Shown here: positions 1 through 8,814 of the stretch, piece by piece
Numbering within the stretch: the first letter of the stretch is position 1
How the letters are laid out: each line of letters starts with the position of its first letter
NCBI RefSeq assembly: GCF_021325795.1
Contig: NZ_JAHPZX010000001.1
Span: forward strand, 248,001 to 312,000
Reading direction: 5' to 3'
DNA: 64,000 nucleotides
Source of the DNA: Bordetella sp. LUAb4
Lineage (GTDB): Bacteria > Pseudomonadota > Gammaproteobacteria > Burkholderiales > Burkholderiaceae_B
Notes under the pieces: generated by a model
What the model was told of the DNA's origin: nothing
Databases searched by the model: none
The model's input: the letters and a program-made list of their open reading frames with translations, nothing else
Made by a program: the position numbers and the translations under genes

Positions 1-942
1 CTGCCCGCCGCGTGGGCCTGTAGCTCACTGCCAGGCCTGGCACGCGCGGCGGACCTGGCATCGACGCTGCGCCTGGAAGTCGGCGCGCCTCCCGGCGGCG
101 GCACCGACTTCGTGGCCCGCTCCCTGGCCATGGGCATGACCGCTGAACTCAAGCGCACGCTGGTGGTGGAAAACAAGCCCGGCGCCGGCGGCAATATCGC
201 CGCCAATACCGTCGCGCAGGCAGCCGGTGACGCCAACACGCTGCTGGTGGCCTACACCAGCTTCGCCATCAATCCCAGCATCCAGGACACCCTGCCCTAC
301 GATCCGGTGCACAGTTTCACCCCCATCAGCTTGATCGCCACCTCGCCGCTGATCCTGGTCTGCCGCGCGGACCTGCCGGTGAAGAACACAGCGGAACTGC
401 TGGACTATGCGCGCAAGCATCCGAAGGAACTGAGCATGGCCGGTGCCGGCCTGGGCAGCGCCAGCCAGATGGCCGGCGAGATGTTCAAGGCGCAGGCCAA
501 GCTGGACATCGTCAGCGTGCCTTACAAGGGCGCCGCGCCGGCAGTGCAGGACATCCTGGGCGGCCAGGTCCATTTGCTGATGTCGGAGGTGGCGACGGTG
601 CAGCCGCTGTTGCGCAGTGGCAAGCTCAAGGCCTTGGGCGTCAGCACGCCGGAAGCCCTGAGCGACTATCCCGCCGTCCAACCTATTGCCCAGTTGTTGC
701 CTGATTTCAACTACCGGGTCTGGTTCGGACTGTTCGCGCCCGGCGGCATCCCCGCTGACCAGGCCAGTGCGCTGGAGCGCGCCGCCACCGCCAGCATCAA
801 GAATGCGCGGATCGCGGACCGCCTGAAACAGCAAGGGCTGGACCCCGTGGGCAGCAACCGCGCGGATTTCACGGCCTTCATTCAGGCCGACATCAAGCGC
901 TGGCAGGCAGTGGCCAGCGCCACCGGCGTGCGCATGGGTTGA
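1..942 (+). CDS. Bug-family (TctC-like) solute-binding protein, 5' end outside the window
   Basis: The reading frame is open from base 1, so the gene starts upstream; about 313 codons are visible. The first residues look like the end of a signal peptide (Ala-rich, ending ARAADLAS) before the mature protein. It shows the family ligand loop APPGGGTD followed by VENKPGAGGNIAA, the second-domain segment GAGLGSASQMAG and the VPYKGAAPA strand. Bug proteins are periplasmic receptors that bind small carboxylates for tripartite tricarboxylate transporters or for signalling. No TctA/TctB membrane genes are visible. The C-terminus ends normally at a TGA. The family is certain; the ligand cannot be told from sequence. 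Confidence 0.9.
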   Translation: MPAAWACSSLPGLARAADLASTLRLEVGAPPGGGTDFVARSLAMGMTAELKRTLVVENKPGAGGNIAANTVAQAAGDANTLLVAYTSFAINPSIQDTLPYDPVHSFTPISLIATSPLILVCRADLPVKNTAELLDYARKHPKELSMAGAGLGSASQMAGEMFKAQAKLDIVSVPYKGAAPAVQDILGGQVHLLMSEVATVQPLLRSGKLKALGVSTPEALSDYPAVQPIAQLLPDFNYRVWFGLFAPGGIPADQASALERAATASIKNARIADRLKQQGLDPVGSNRADFTAFIQADIKRWQAVASATGVRMG

Positions 943-1157
943 GGCCACGTTACAACCCCGACTGAACTAAATCCGCCGTTTCAAGGACGAATACCGCCTC
1001 ACCGCCACGCTTTACGCGCGGCGGCCCGACGGTAGTTCAGCTCGGGAAGAAGGCTTTTTCCTTCCGTCCCCTTATTGACTTCCTCGGGATTACACCGACC
1101 GACAAGTGCGGCTCGGCGTGACAGGATTACGTTTCCACACAGTCGGCTTTTAAAAGA

Positions 1158-1187
1158 TTGTTTAAATTGTTGGCCTAACCCTATAAT
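1158..1187 (+). promoter_or_regulatory. Probable sigma-70 promoter of pbpG
   Basis: TTGTTT at 1158-1163 and a perfect TATAAT at 1182-1187 are separated by 18 bases, about 70 bases before the pbpG start. It lies in the 943-1255 gap, the rest of which holds no gene that can be supported. The surrounding 60 bases are markedly AT-rich in an otherwise GC-rich sequence. Confidence 0.6.
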
Positions 1188-1255
1188 TCAAATCAATTTT
1201 TCGCCGCAGATAGTGCCGAAACATCTATTCACACCCTGACAAGTCAAGTTTTACT

Positions 1256-2551
1256 ATGGCGCATCCCTGGAAACGATCGGTCTTTGCAGCAGCGGCACCG
1301 CTGCTGCTCGCGCTATCGACCCTGTACGCTTCGGCTGCCCACGCCGCCGCCGATCCCTGCAAAGTGAACGCGAAATCGGCTGCCTGCAAAGCCGAGCAAG
1401 CCAAGGCCGCGAAAAAAACGCCGGCTGCGAAACCCACCGCGAAAGCCCCCGCCGCCAAGACCGCGGCGAAGAGTGCCCCGGAAAAGCCGGCCGCCAAGTC
1501 GGCCAGCAAATCAGCCCCCGCCGCAGCCGCCAAGTCCAAAGCCGCGGCCGCCACGCCGGCCTCGGCCAAGAACAGCAAGAACACCACCAAGAGCAGTGCG
1601 AAGAGCACCGCCAAGGCCGAACCGGCCAAGAAGACCGTCACCACCAGCAGGACCGTGGCGGGCCGCAAGGAAACCACCATCAAGACCGCGGCCGCCGGCA
1701 GGCCGGCAACGCTAACCACCCGTACCTTGACGCCGGTGCGCACCACCGCCACGGCCGATGCCGGTGACGCGGTAGCGCGGCTGACCACGCCGTCCTCGCA
1801 AGCGGCCGCGCTGCGGTCCAGCGTCGCGTACGTGCAGGATCTGGCGACCTCGACGGTACTGTTCTCCAAGAACGAGGACACGGTGCGTCCCATCGCTTCG
1901 ATTTCCAAGCTGATGACGGCCCTGGTGGTGGTCGACGCCAACCTGCCGATGGACGAAATGCTGGAGGTTACCGACGACGACATCGACCGTCTGCGCCACG
2001 CCTCGTCGCGCCTGCCGGTGGGTAGCCGCCTGAGCCGCGCCGACATGCTGCACATCGCGTTGATGTCTTCGGAGAACCGCGCCGCCCATGCGCTGGGCCG
2101 CTATTACCCGGGCGGCATGCCGGCCTTTGTGCGGGCCATGAACGAGAAGGCGCGCGCGCTGGGCATGCTGGACACGCACTTCGTCGAACCCACCGGCCTG
2201 TCGAGCGAGAACGTCTCGTCGCCGCGTGATCTGGTGCGCATGCTGCGCGCCGCGTCGCAGCGGCCACTGATCCACCGCTACACGACCGACACCGAATACG
2301 ACATAGAAATGCGCAAGGGCCGCACGCAGACCTTCCGCAACACCAATGCGCTGGTGCGCAACGCCGACTGGGACATCAAGGTGTCCAAGACCGGCTACAT
2401 CAACGAAGCCGGCGAATGCCTGGTGATGTTGGCGCGCATCAACGGCCGCGACCTGGCCATCGTGCTGCTGGACTCGCAAGGCAAGTATTCACGCGTCGCC
2501 GACGCGGTACGGATCCGCAAGTTCGTGCAGAACGAAGTGGCGATGCTGTAA
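1256..2551 (+). CDS. pbpG: D-alanyl-D-alanine endopeptidase, PBP7 type
   Basis: A 431-residue periplasmic serine peptidase of the S11 (low-molecular-weight PBP) family, predicted to cut D-Ala-mDAP cross-links in peptidoglycan. The active-site motifs are all present: SISK at 215-218 (catalytic Ser215), SEN at 272-274 and KTG at 378-380. A signal peptide of about 30 residues ends at AHAAAD. Between it and the catalytic domain is a Lys/Ala/Pro-rich segment of roughly 130 residues (about 35-165). This is much longer than in E. coli PbpG (about 310 residues in all) and is probably a flexible tether that could interact with the polyanionic wall. It stands alone, followed by the convergent ybaK. Confidence 0.9.
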   Translation: MAHPWKRSVFAAAAPLLLALSTLYASAAHAAADPCKVNAKSAACKAEQAKAAKKTPAAKPTAKAPAAKTAAKSAPEKPAAKSASKSAPAAAAKSKAAAATPASAKNSKNTTKSSAKSTAKAEPAKKTVTTSRTVAGRKETTIKTAAAGRPATLTTRTLTPVRTTATADAGDAVARLTTPSSQAAALRSSVAYVQDLATSTVLFSKNEDTVRPIASISKLMTALVVVDANLPMDEMLEVTDDDIDRLRHASSRLPVGSRLSRADMLHIALMSSENRAAHALGRYYPGGMPAFVRAMNEKARALGMLDTHFVEPTGLSSENVSSPRDLVRMLRAASQRPLIHRYTTDTEYDIEMRKGRTQTFRNTNALVRNADWDIKVSKTGYINEAGECLVMLARINGRDLAIVLLDSQGKYSRVADAVRIRKFVQNEVAML

Positions 2552-2552
2552 C

Positions 2553-3044
2553 TCAGTCTTCCAGTGCCGCGTTGACCCGCTTCGCGCCGAGCAGATCCAC
2601 CAGCACTTGCGGCGCGATACCGACCAGGTAGCCGCGCCGGCCGCCGTTGATGTAGACCTTGGGAATGTCCAGCACGGTCGCCTCGACCCACACCGGCATG
2701 CGCTTGCGCGTGCCGAAGGGCGACGTGCCGCCGACCTGATAGCCCGAATGGCGTTGCGCCGTGTCCGGATGGCAGGGTGCGATTTTCTTGGCGCCGGTCT
2801 GGCGCGCCAGGTTCTTGGTGGACACCTCGCGGTCGCCATGCATCACGATGATCAACGGACGCGCGGCCTCGTCTTCCATGATCAGCGTCTTGACCACGAT
2901 GTGGGGATCGACACCCAACTGCCGCGCCGACTCCTTCGCGCCGCCGTGGTCGACGTAGTCGTAGGGATGTTCGGTGAAGGCGACCTTGTGCTGCCGCAGG
3001 AATTGCGTGGCAGGCGTTTCGGAAACATGACGGGCTTTGCTCAT
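2553..3044 (-). CDS. ybaK: Cys-tRNA(Pro) deacylase, YbaK/EbsC family
   Basis: A 163-residue single-domain trans-editing protein that hydrolyses Cys mischarged onto tRNA(Pro). The start chosen is the ATG giving MSKARHVSETPATQFL; the frame stays open 39 codons further upstream, but those residues do not resemble the family. Diagnostic stretches are VVKTLIME (the conserved substrate-site Lys), GDREVSTKNLAR, GYQVGGTSPFGTRK and VYINGGRRGYLVGI. Its stop lies one base from the pbpG stop, so the two genes are convergent with essentially no spacer. Confidence 0.93.
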   Translation of the reverse strand: MSKARHVSETPATQFLRQHKVAFTEHPYDYVDHGGAKESARQLGVDPHIVVKTLIMEDEAARPLIIVMHGDREVSTKNLARQTGAKKIAPCHPDTAQRHSGYQVGGTSPFGTRKRMPVWVEATVLDIPKVYINGGRRGYLVGIAPQVLVDLLGAKRVNAALED

Positions 3045-3159
3045 GGACCGAATTTTATGCTGTGGTCGCCCCAGGAAAAAAGCCAGAGTAATGCCCCCCT
3101 CCCATCCCACGCGGCGGAGAGCCGGCCTTGCCGCCTCCTGAGGGACCGCGCCCCACCCC

Positions 3160-3190
3160 AAAAATAAAAAAGCCTGTGCATTGCACAGGC
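3160..3190 (-). terminator. Rho-independent terminator of the 3285-4262 Bug gene
   Basis: On the minus strand a perfect 9-base inverted repeat (GCCTGTGCA, one base, TGCACAGGC; 3172-3190) is followed by TTTTTTATTTTT. It sits just downstream of the minus-strand Bug gene. Confidence 0.85.
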
Positions 3191-3284
3191 CTTCCTCACC
3201 GCAGGCACAGCGGAGCCGGCTCTGCCGGTTCCGCCAGTGCCGCCCCCCTGGGGGCCGCGCGTAGCGCGGTACGGGGGGGAGCTC

Positions 3285-4262
3285 TTATTCCAGCTTGATG
3301 TTCTGCTGCTTCACGACGTCCTTCGCCCAGTCGAACTGCTGCTGGATTTCCTTGGCGAATTCTTCCGGCGTGTTACCTGACGGCGACGAACCCTGCTCGT
3401 CCAGGGCCTTGATGACCTTGGGATCCTTCAGGGCGATCACGGCGGCGTTACGCAGCTTGTTGACGATCTCCATGGGCGTGCCCTTGGGCGCCAGCAAGCC
3501 GTACCACACCGGCTGGTTCAGCACCGGGAAGCCCACTTCGGCGAACGTCGGCACATCCTTCATGTTCGGGATGCGCTGCGGCCACGCCACGGCCATGGCC
3601 TTGAGCTTGCCGGCCTGGATCTGCGGCATGGACGAAGGCAGGTTGTCGAACAGGATTTCGACCTGGCCGCCCACCGCGTCGGCCAGTGCCGGACCCGAAC
3701 CCTTGTAAGGCACATGCACGATCTTCGTGCCGGTGGCCATCTTGAAGGACTCGCCCATCAAGTGCAGCACGCCGCACGTGCCCGAGCTGCCGTACGAATA
3801 TTTGTCCGGGTTCTTCTTCAGGACCTCGACGAATTCCTTGAAATCCTTGGCCGGGAACTTGGGATTGATCGACACCACGTTGGCGGTGTTGGCGAAGTTC
3901 GTGACCGGCTGGAAATCCTTGATCGGATCGTACGGCAAGTCATTGGGACGGCATGCCGGATTGACGGCCATTGTCGATACCGTGGCGATCGACAGCACAT
4001 AGCCGTCCGGCGCGGCCTTGGCGCCTTCAGCGGCACCGATGGCGCCGCCCGCGCCACCCTTGTTCTCGACGACCAGAGGTTGGCCAAGTTCCTGGCTCAT
4101 ACGCTGCGTGACGAGACGGGCAATGATGTCCGTCGAACCGCCAGGCGCGAAGGGAACGATCACGCGGATCGCGTGGTCGGGGTAGCCCGCGGCATGTGCG
4201 CCGGTAGCGGCGAACGACAGTCCCAGGGCGATGGCCGCGGCCAACGTACGTTTGTTAGTCAT
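3285..4262 (-). CDS. Bug-family (TctC-like) solute-binding protein
   Basis: A 325-residue periplasmic receptor with a clean signal peptide (MTNKRTLAAAIALGLSFAAT..AHAA). It has the loop FAPGGSTD, then VVENKGGAGGAIGA, the second-domain segment SSGTCGVLHLMGE and HVPYKGSGPALAD. The C-terminus FAKEIQQQFDWAKDVVKQQNIKLE is typical of the family. The length is normal. It stands alone with its own terminator, with no transporter membrane genes beside it, and is not part of the 40-51 kb array: its loops and GC content match the core genome. The ligand is probably a small carboxylate but is not predictable. Confidence 0.92.
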   Translation of the reverse strand: MTNKRTLAAAIALGLSFAATGAHAAGYPDHAIRVIVPFAPGGSTDIIARLVTQRMSQELGQPLVVENKGGAGGAIGAAEGAKAAPDGYVLSIATVSTMAVNPACRPNDLPYDPIKDFQPVTNFANTANVVSINPKFPAKDFKEFVEVLKKNPDKYSYGSSGTCGVLHLMGESFKMATGTKIVHVPYKGSGPALADAVGGQVEILFDNLPSSMPQIQAGKLKAMAVAWPQRIPNMKDVPTFAEVGFPVLNQPVWYGLLAPKGTPMEIVNKLRNAAVIALKDPKVIKALDEQGSSPSGNTPEEFAKEIQQQFDWAKDVVKQQNIKLE

Positions 4263-4460
4263 TGTGGTAGATCCTCCTAAGTCTCCAACCCGCCCGTTTG
4301 CGGGCCGATCTGTTTCCGGATGCGGAAAATAAATATTGCTTTTGGCAGGCGCATTCCTTCACAGATCGAAGAATAGCAGCATTCGTTTACATCAGATATG
4401 AAGGAAACCCCGGTCCGCGCATAACAGGAATGAGCGCCTGGCGGATGGGCATACAGGCCC

Positions 4461-4497
4461 AAAAAAGCCGCGCCCTTTTACGGGCAGCGGCATTTTT
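4461..4497 (-). terminator. Terminator downstream of fumC
   Basis: Read on the minus strand, GCCGCTGCCC pairs with GGGCGCGGC across a GTAAAA loop with one bulged base, then TTTTTT. The other side carries TTTTT as well, so it could act in both directions. It lies in the 4263-4559 gap, which otherwise holds only the upstream region of the Bug gene. Confidence 0.75.
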
Positions 4498-4559
4498 CAA
4501 AACATGCGGCAAGCCAGGCCCCGCCACGCGGCAGCGCGAGCCAAACCGTGGCGGCCGAA

Positions 4560-5951
4560 TCAGCGTTTGGCGTTGGTCATATCAGCGGGCACCACCCACT
4601 GATTGAACTGCTCTTCGGTCAGATGCCCCAGTTGCAGCGCCGACTCCTTGAGCGACAGGTTTTCCTTGTGCGCCTTCTTGGCGATCTGGGCAGCCTTGTC
4701 GTAGCCGATGTGCGGATTCAGCGCCGTCACCAGCATCAGCGAACGGTCCACCAGCTCGGCGATGCGTGCGTGATTGGGCTCGATGCCCTTGGCGCAATGC
4801 TCGTCGAAACTGTGGATGCCGTCGGTCAGCAAGCGCACCGATTGCAGGAAGTTGTGGATCACCAGTGGCTTGAACACATTCAATTCGAAATTGCCGCTGG
4901 CGCCGCCGATATTGATGGCGACGTCATTGCCCAGCACCTGCGCGCCAAGCATGGTGATGGCTTCGCACTGAGTCGGATTGACCTTGCCCGGCATGATGGA
5001 GCTGCCCGGCTCGTTTTCCGGGATGCTGATTTCGCCCAGGCCCGAACGGGGGCCGCTGGACAGCCAACGCACGTCGTTGGCCAGCTTGATCAGGCCCGCG
5101 GCCAGGGTCTTCAGCGCGCCATGCGCGAACAGCAAGGCTTCGTGCGACGCCAGCGCCTGGAACTTGTTGGGTGCGGACACGAAAGCCGCGCCGGTGTCGT
5201 GCGCCAACTGCGCCGACACCTTGACGCTGAACTCGGGATGCGCGTTCAAGCCGGTCCCCACGGCGGTGCCGCCGATGGCCAGTTGATGCAGGCCCGGCAG
5301 CGTCGCGCGAATCTGCTGTTCGGACAGGTCCAGCTGGGCTACGTGGCCGGACAGCTCCTGGCCCAGGGTCAGCGGCGTGGCGTCCTGCAAGTGCGTGCGG
5401 CCGATCTTGACGATGTCGTAGAACTTGGCGCTCTTCTCCGCCAGCGTCGCACGCAGCGCCTTCAGGGCGGGCAGCAGATGCTGTTCGACCTGCACGGCGG
5501 CGGCAACGTGCATGGCGGTGGGGAAAGTATCGTTGGAGGACTGGCCGCGGTTGACGTGGTCGTTGGGGTGCACCTTGCGGCCTTCACCACGCTCGCCACC
5601 GAGGATTTCCGATGCGCGGTTGGCCAGCACCTCGTTCATATTCATATTGCTTTGCGTGCCCGAGCCGGTCTGCCAGACCGACAGCGGAAACTCATCGGGC
5701 CATTTGCCGGCAATGACTTCGTCCGCGGCGGCCACGATGCCCTTGGCGACGCCGGCATCCAGCTCGCCCAGCTCGGCGTTGACCTGAGCGGCGGCACGCT
5801 TGAGCCGCGCCATCGCGTTGACCAGCGGGACGGGCATTTTCTCGGTCGAAATGGCGAAGAATTGCAGCGAGCGCTGAGTCTGAGCCCCCCACAGATGATC
5901 GTCGGGAACCTCGATCGGTCCGAAAGTATCTTTTTCGGTGCGCGTTTTCAT
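4560..5951 (-). CDS. fumC: Fumarate hydratase, class II
   Basis: A 463-residue iron-independent fumarase of the TCA cycle, in the aspartase/fumarase superfamily. The ATG giving [22 protein letters not shown] is chosen; the frame continues 78 codons upstream without family similarity. Diagnostic segments are [14 protein letters not shown], the histidine loop [11 protein letters not shown], and the superfamily signature [11 protein letters not shown], which holds the catalytic Ser loop. The length matches E. coli FumC (467). The window also encodes an unrelated class I fumarase at 17818-19341, so the cell probably switches between an Fe-S enzyme and this oxygen-stable one. Confidence 0.96.
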   Translation of the reverse strand: MKTRTEKDTFGPIEVPDDHLWGAQTQRSLQFFAISTEKMPVPLVNAMARLKRAAAQVNAELGELDAGVAKGIVAAADEVIAGKWPDEFPLSVWQTGSGTQSNMNMNEVLANRASEILGGERGEGRKVHPNDHVNRGQSSNDTFPTAMHVAAAVQVEQHLLPALKALRATLAEKSAKFYDIVKIGRTHLQDATPLTLGQELSGHVAQLDLSEQQIRATLPGLHQLAIGGTAVGTGLNAHPEFSVKVSAQLAHDTGAAFVSAPNKFQALASHEALLFAHGALKTLAAGLIKLANDVRWLSSGPRSGLGEISIPENEPGSSIMPGKVNPTQCEAITMLGAQVLGNDVAINIGGASGNFELNVFKPLVIHNFLQSVRLLTDGIHSFDEHCAKGIEPNHARIAELVDRSLMLVTALNPHIGYDKAAQIAKKAHKENLSLKESALQLGHLTEEQFNQWVVPADMTNAKR

Positions 5952-6059
5952 GGCGGTACAGCTCCGTTCTGATGCCACTGGCATGCCGCGGGCATGCGGG
6001 GGCGGGGGTTGGTACGGGGTTGGTAATATCCCCATGTTTTTACCACTCAGCCCCTCACC

Positions 6060-6581
6060 ATGTCCGCCCCCGCAAGCCTGACCGTCCACCTGCCCGACGA
6101 GCTCGCCACCGAAACCCTGGCGCGCCAGCTGGCGCCGCTGCTCGACGGCCGGGCCGGAATCGCCCCGGCTGGGGGACGCATACACCTGTCCGGCGAGCTG
6201 GGCGCGGGTAAAACCGCATTTACCCGCGCGCTGTTGCGTGAATGCGGCATAAAGGGCCGGATCAAAAGTCCTAGCTATGCCCTGCTTGAAAGCTATAAAG
6301 TTTTTAACTTATACTTCTATCACTTTGATTTTTATAGATTTAGCGATCCGCGCGAGTGGCTGGACGCAGGTTTTCGCGATTTGTTGCGGGACGATGCGGT
6401 CGTTCTGATCGAATGGCCGGAGAAAGCGGAGGGTCTGCTGTCCCCTCCTGACCTGCAAATTTCCCTGGATTACGCCGGCCAGGGACGCGATGCCACGTTG
6501 ACCGCTTACTCCGCTAAAGGGCAACTATGGCTGAACGCGATCGTCCTGAACCCGGCGCCCCTGTCTCCCGCAGCGCCATGA
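6060..6581 (+). CDS. tsaE: tRNA threonylcarbamoyladenosine biosynthesis ATPase TsaE
   Basis: A 173-residue P-loop ATPase that works with TsaB/TsaD to make t6A37 on ANN-decoding tRNAs. The Walker A motif GELGAGKT is at residues 45-52, followed by [13 protein letters not shown], the HFDFYR Walker B region and [14 protein letters not shown]. An internal stretch (about 6240-6340) is unusually AT-rich for this genome. Its stop overlaps the internal ATG of amiC, and the pair tsaE-amiC is a common arrangement in proteobacteria. Confidence 0.95.
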   Translation: MSAPASLTVHLPDELATETLARQLAPLLDGRAGIAPAGGRIHLSGELGAGKTAFTRALLRECGIKGRIKSPSYALLESYKVFNLYFYHFDFYRFSDPREWLDAGFRDLLRDDAVVLIEWPEKAEGLLSPPDLQISLDYAGQGRDATLTAYSAKGQLWLNAIVLNPAPLSPAAP

Positions 6582-7918
6582 CCCGGCGCCGCCTGATTGG
6601 GGCGGCCGCCACCTTGATCGTCTTGCCGGTCATCCCCCGTCTTGCCGAAGCCGCCACGCTGCTGGCGGTGCGTACCTGGCCAGCGGACGAGTACACCCGC
6701 GTCACGCTGGAACTGGACAGCGAGCTCAAGGCAGAACAGTTCACCCTGGAAAATCCGGACCGCCTGGTCGTCGATATCGAAGGCCTGTCCATGAGCCAGG
6801 CCTTGAACGATCTGGCCGGCCGCATCCGCAAGGACGATCCCTATATCCGTTCGCTGCGCATCGCGCAGAACCGTCCCAATGTGCTGCGCCTGGTGTTTGA
6901 CCTGAAGCAGGCGGTGGCGCCGCAGGTGTTCACGCTCAAGCCGGTGGCCGATTATCAATTCCGCCTGGTGCTGGACCTGTATCCCAAGGTGGCCCAGGAT
7001 CCGCTGATGGCGATCCTGAAGAACCAGCCCGCGGGCCCGGACGTCGATGATCCGCTGGCGCGCATTCTGGAAGATATTTCGCGCAACCCTCCCGGCCCGA
7101 ACACGCAGACCGCGTCCATTCCCAAGCCGACGCAGTTGCCCAATCCCGCACAACCGTTGCCGCCGCCGGCAGTGGAAAAACCCTCGGCCAAGCTGGCCGG
7201 CCGCAAGCGCATGCTGACCATTGCGCTGGATCCCGGCCATGGCGGCGAAGATCCGGGGGCCAGCGGTGCCACGGGTCTGCGCGAAAAAGATGTGGTGCTG
7301 CGCATCGCGCATCGCCTGAAGGCGCTGATCGACGCGCAGCCCAATATGCGCGCGTTCCTGACCCGCGACGACGATTACTTCGTGCCGCTGCATGTGCGCG
7401 TGCAGAAGGCGCGGCGGGTGCGCGCCGACCTGTTCGTGTCCATCCATGCGGATGCCTGGATCAAGCCCAGCGCCAGCGGTTCGTCGGTCTTCGCGTTATC
7501 GCAGCGCGGCGCCAGCAGTTCGGCCGCGCGCTGGATGGCGAACAAGGAAAACGCCGCGGACCTGATCGGCGGGGTCAACCTGGGTTCGCATGACGAGCAG
7601 GTCGCCAAGGTGCTGCTGGACTTGTCCACCACCGCGCAGATCAACGATTCGCTCAAGCTGGGTTCGGTGTTCCTGCAGGAGATCAAGAAGATCAACCATC
7701 TGCACAAGGACAGCGTGGAACAGGCCGGTTTCGCGGTGCTCAAGGCACCGGATATTCCGTCCATCCTGGTGGAAACGGCCTTCATCAGCAATCCCAGCGA
7801 AGAGTCGCTGCTGAAGTCGTCCCAGCATCAGGACAAATTGGCATTGGCCATGTTCACGGGCATCCAGCGGTATCTGACGACGAATCCGCCGCTGGCACGC
7901 GTGGGTGACGCTTCGTAG
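6527..7918 (+). CDS. amiC: N-acetylmuramoyl-L-alanine amidase, AmiC type
   Basis: A 463-residue septal murein amidase. It has a twin-arginine signal (TRRRLIG, then a hydrophobic stretch to AEAATL), an N-terminal AMIN domain (about 50-150) that directs it to the division site, a Pro-rich linker (about 175-220), and a zinc amidase_3 domain. The zinc residues are visible in ALDPGHGGEDPGA (His), LREKDVV (Glu) and SIHADA (His), with the C-terminal catalytic VETAF Glu. Two starts are possible: ATG 6527 (used here), or ATG 6578, which forms an ATGA overlap with the tsaE stop and gives a shorter Tat leader. Confidence 0.93.
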   Translation: MAERDRPEPGAPVSRSAMTRRRLIGAAATLIVLPVIPRLAEAATLLAVRTWPADEYTRVTLELDSELKAEQFTLENPDRLVVDIEGLSMSQALNDLAGRIRKDDPYIRSLRIAQNRPNVLRLVFDLKQAVAPQVFTLKPVADYQFRLVLDLYPKVAQDPLMAILKNQPAGPDVDDPLARILEDISRNPPGPNTQTASIPKPTQLPNPAQPLPPPAVEKPSAKLAGRKRMLTIALDPGHGGEDPGASGATGLREKDVVLRIAHRLKALIDAQPNMRAFLTRDDDYFVPLHVRVQKARRVRADLFVSIHADAWIKPSASGSSVFALSQRGASSSAARWMANKENAADLIGGVNLGSHDEQVAKVLLDLSTTAQINDSLKLGSVFLQEIKKINHLHKDSVEQAGFAVLKAPDIPSILVETAFISNPSEESLLKSSQHQDKLALAMFTGIQRYLTTNPPLARVGDAS

Positions 7919-7948
7919 GCTCAAGCGTGTGCCGGCAGTCATGACAAA

Positions 7949-7982
7949 GGGGCCCCTGGATAAACCAGAGCGCCCCTTTTTT
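7949..7982 (+). terminator. Terminator of tsaE-amiC
   Basis: GGGG at 7949-7952 pairs with CCCC at 7973-7976, and CTGG with CCAG across an ATAAA loop with an internal mismatch. TTTTTT follows immediately (7977-7982). Confidence 0.75.
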
Positions 7983-7996
7983 GCCTTGCCAGAATC

Positions 7997-8662
7997 CTAC
8001 GCCTGGTACGGCGGTGCCTTGCCCGCGGCCTTCTTCTTACGGCGCACGACCTTCCAGACACCCGCCAGGATCAAGGGCGCGATGGCGGCGCCCAGCCCAA
8101 TCAACACGATCAGGTTGAGGTGTTCCTTGACCATCGGGATATTGCCGAAGAAATAGCCCGCGGTCACCAGGCTGACGACCCACAGCAAACCGCCCGTGAT
8201 GTTGAAAAGCTGGAACCTTGCCACGCTCATTTCGGCGACACCGGCGACGAAGGGCGCGAAGGTACGCACCAGCGGGATGAAGCGCGACATGACGATGGTC
8301 TTGCCGCCATGCTTCTCGTAAAACGCATGCGTGCGCATCAGCGCGTCGCGATCCAGGAAACGCAGATTGGTCGAAAACACCTTAGGCCCAATCGCCCGGC
8401 CGATGACGTAATTCAAGGTATTGCCGGTCACCGCCGCGATCACCAGCAGCACCGCCAGCAAGACGGGATCGATATGGCCGGACGCACCGAACGCGCCGGC
8501 GATGAACAGCAGTGAATCGCCCGGCAGGAAGGGCATGACCACGAACCCGGTTTCGGCGAAAACGATCAGGAACAAAACGAGATACACCCATGCCCCATAC
8601 TCCGCGACCCAGACCCCGAGGGTCTGATCGATATGCAACACCATATTCAGTAAATCGAGCAT
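7997..8662 (-). CDS. DedA-family inner-membrane protein
   Basis: A 221-residue polytopic membrane protein of the DedA/SNARE-associated superfamily, some of whose members flip undecaprenyl phosphate or phosphatidylethanolamine. The start is the ATG giving MLDLLNMVLHIDQTLG; 48 upstream codons are open but lack similarity. Family motifs are FLPGDSLLF, GNTLNYVIGR and FIPLVRTFAPFVAG, the last holding the conserved Arg. It ends in a basic tail (VVRRKKKAAGK), presumably cytoplasmic. It is isolated and convergent with amiC. The substrate is not determinable here. Confidence 0.92.
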   Translation of the reverse strand: MLDLLNMVLHIDQTLGVWVAEYGAWVYLVLFLIVFAETGFVVMPFLPGDSLLFIAGAFGASGHIDPVLLAVLLVIAAVTGNTLNYVIGRAIGPKVFSTNLRFLDRDALMRTHAFYEKHGGKTIVMSRFIPLVRTFAPFVAGVAEMSVARFQLFNITGGLLWVVSLVTAGYFFGNIPMVKEHLNLIVLIGLGAAIAPLILAGVWKVVRRKKKAAGKAPPYQA

Positions 8663-8814
8663 GTGATCAGCTTCAGCAAAAACATTAAGGGTGACCCGGG
8701 AATATAGCCGACTGCGGCATCCAGCTAAAATCGATCGCAAACCCTGTGTTGCGGTAATACGCCGCAGCCCTTTTGTCTTACCTCTCTCGGCCACCCCGCC
8801 GTCCAACCCCGCCC

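Noticed and set aside
943-1255. tRNA or small RNA gene between the first Bug gene and pbpG
   Set aside because: No cloverleaf could be formed by eye; only the promoter and a short GGAAG/CTTCC hairpin are visible.
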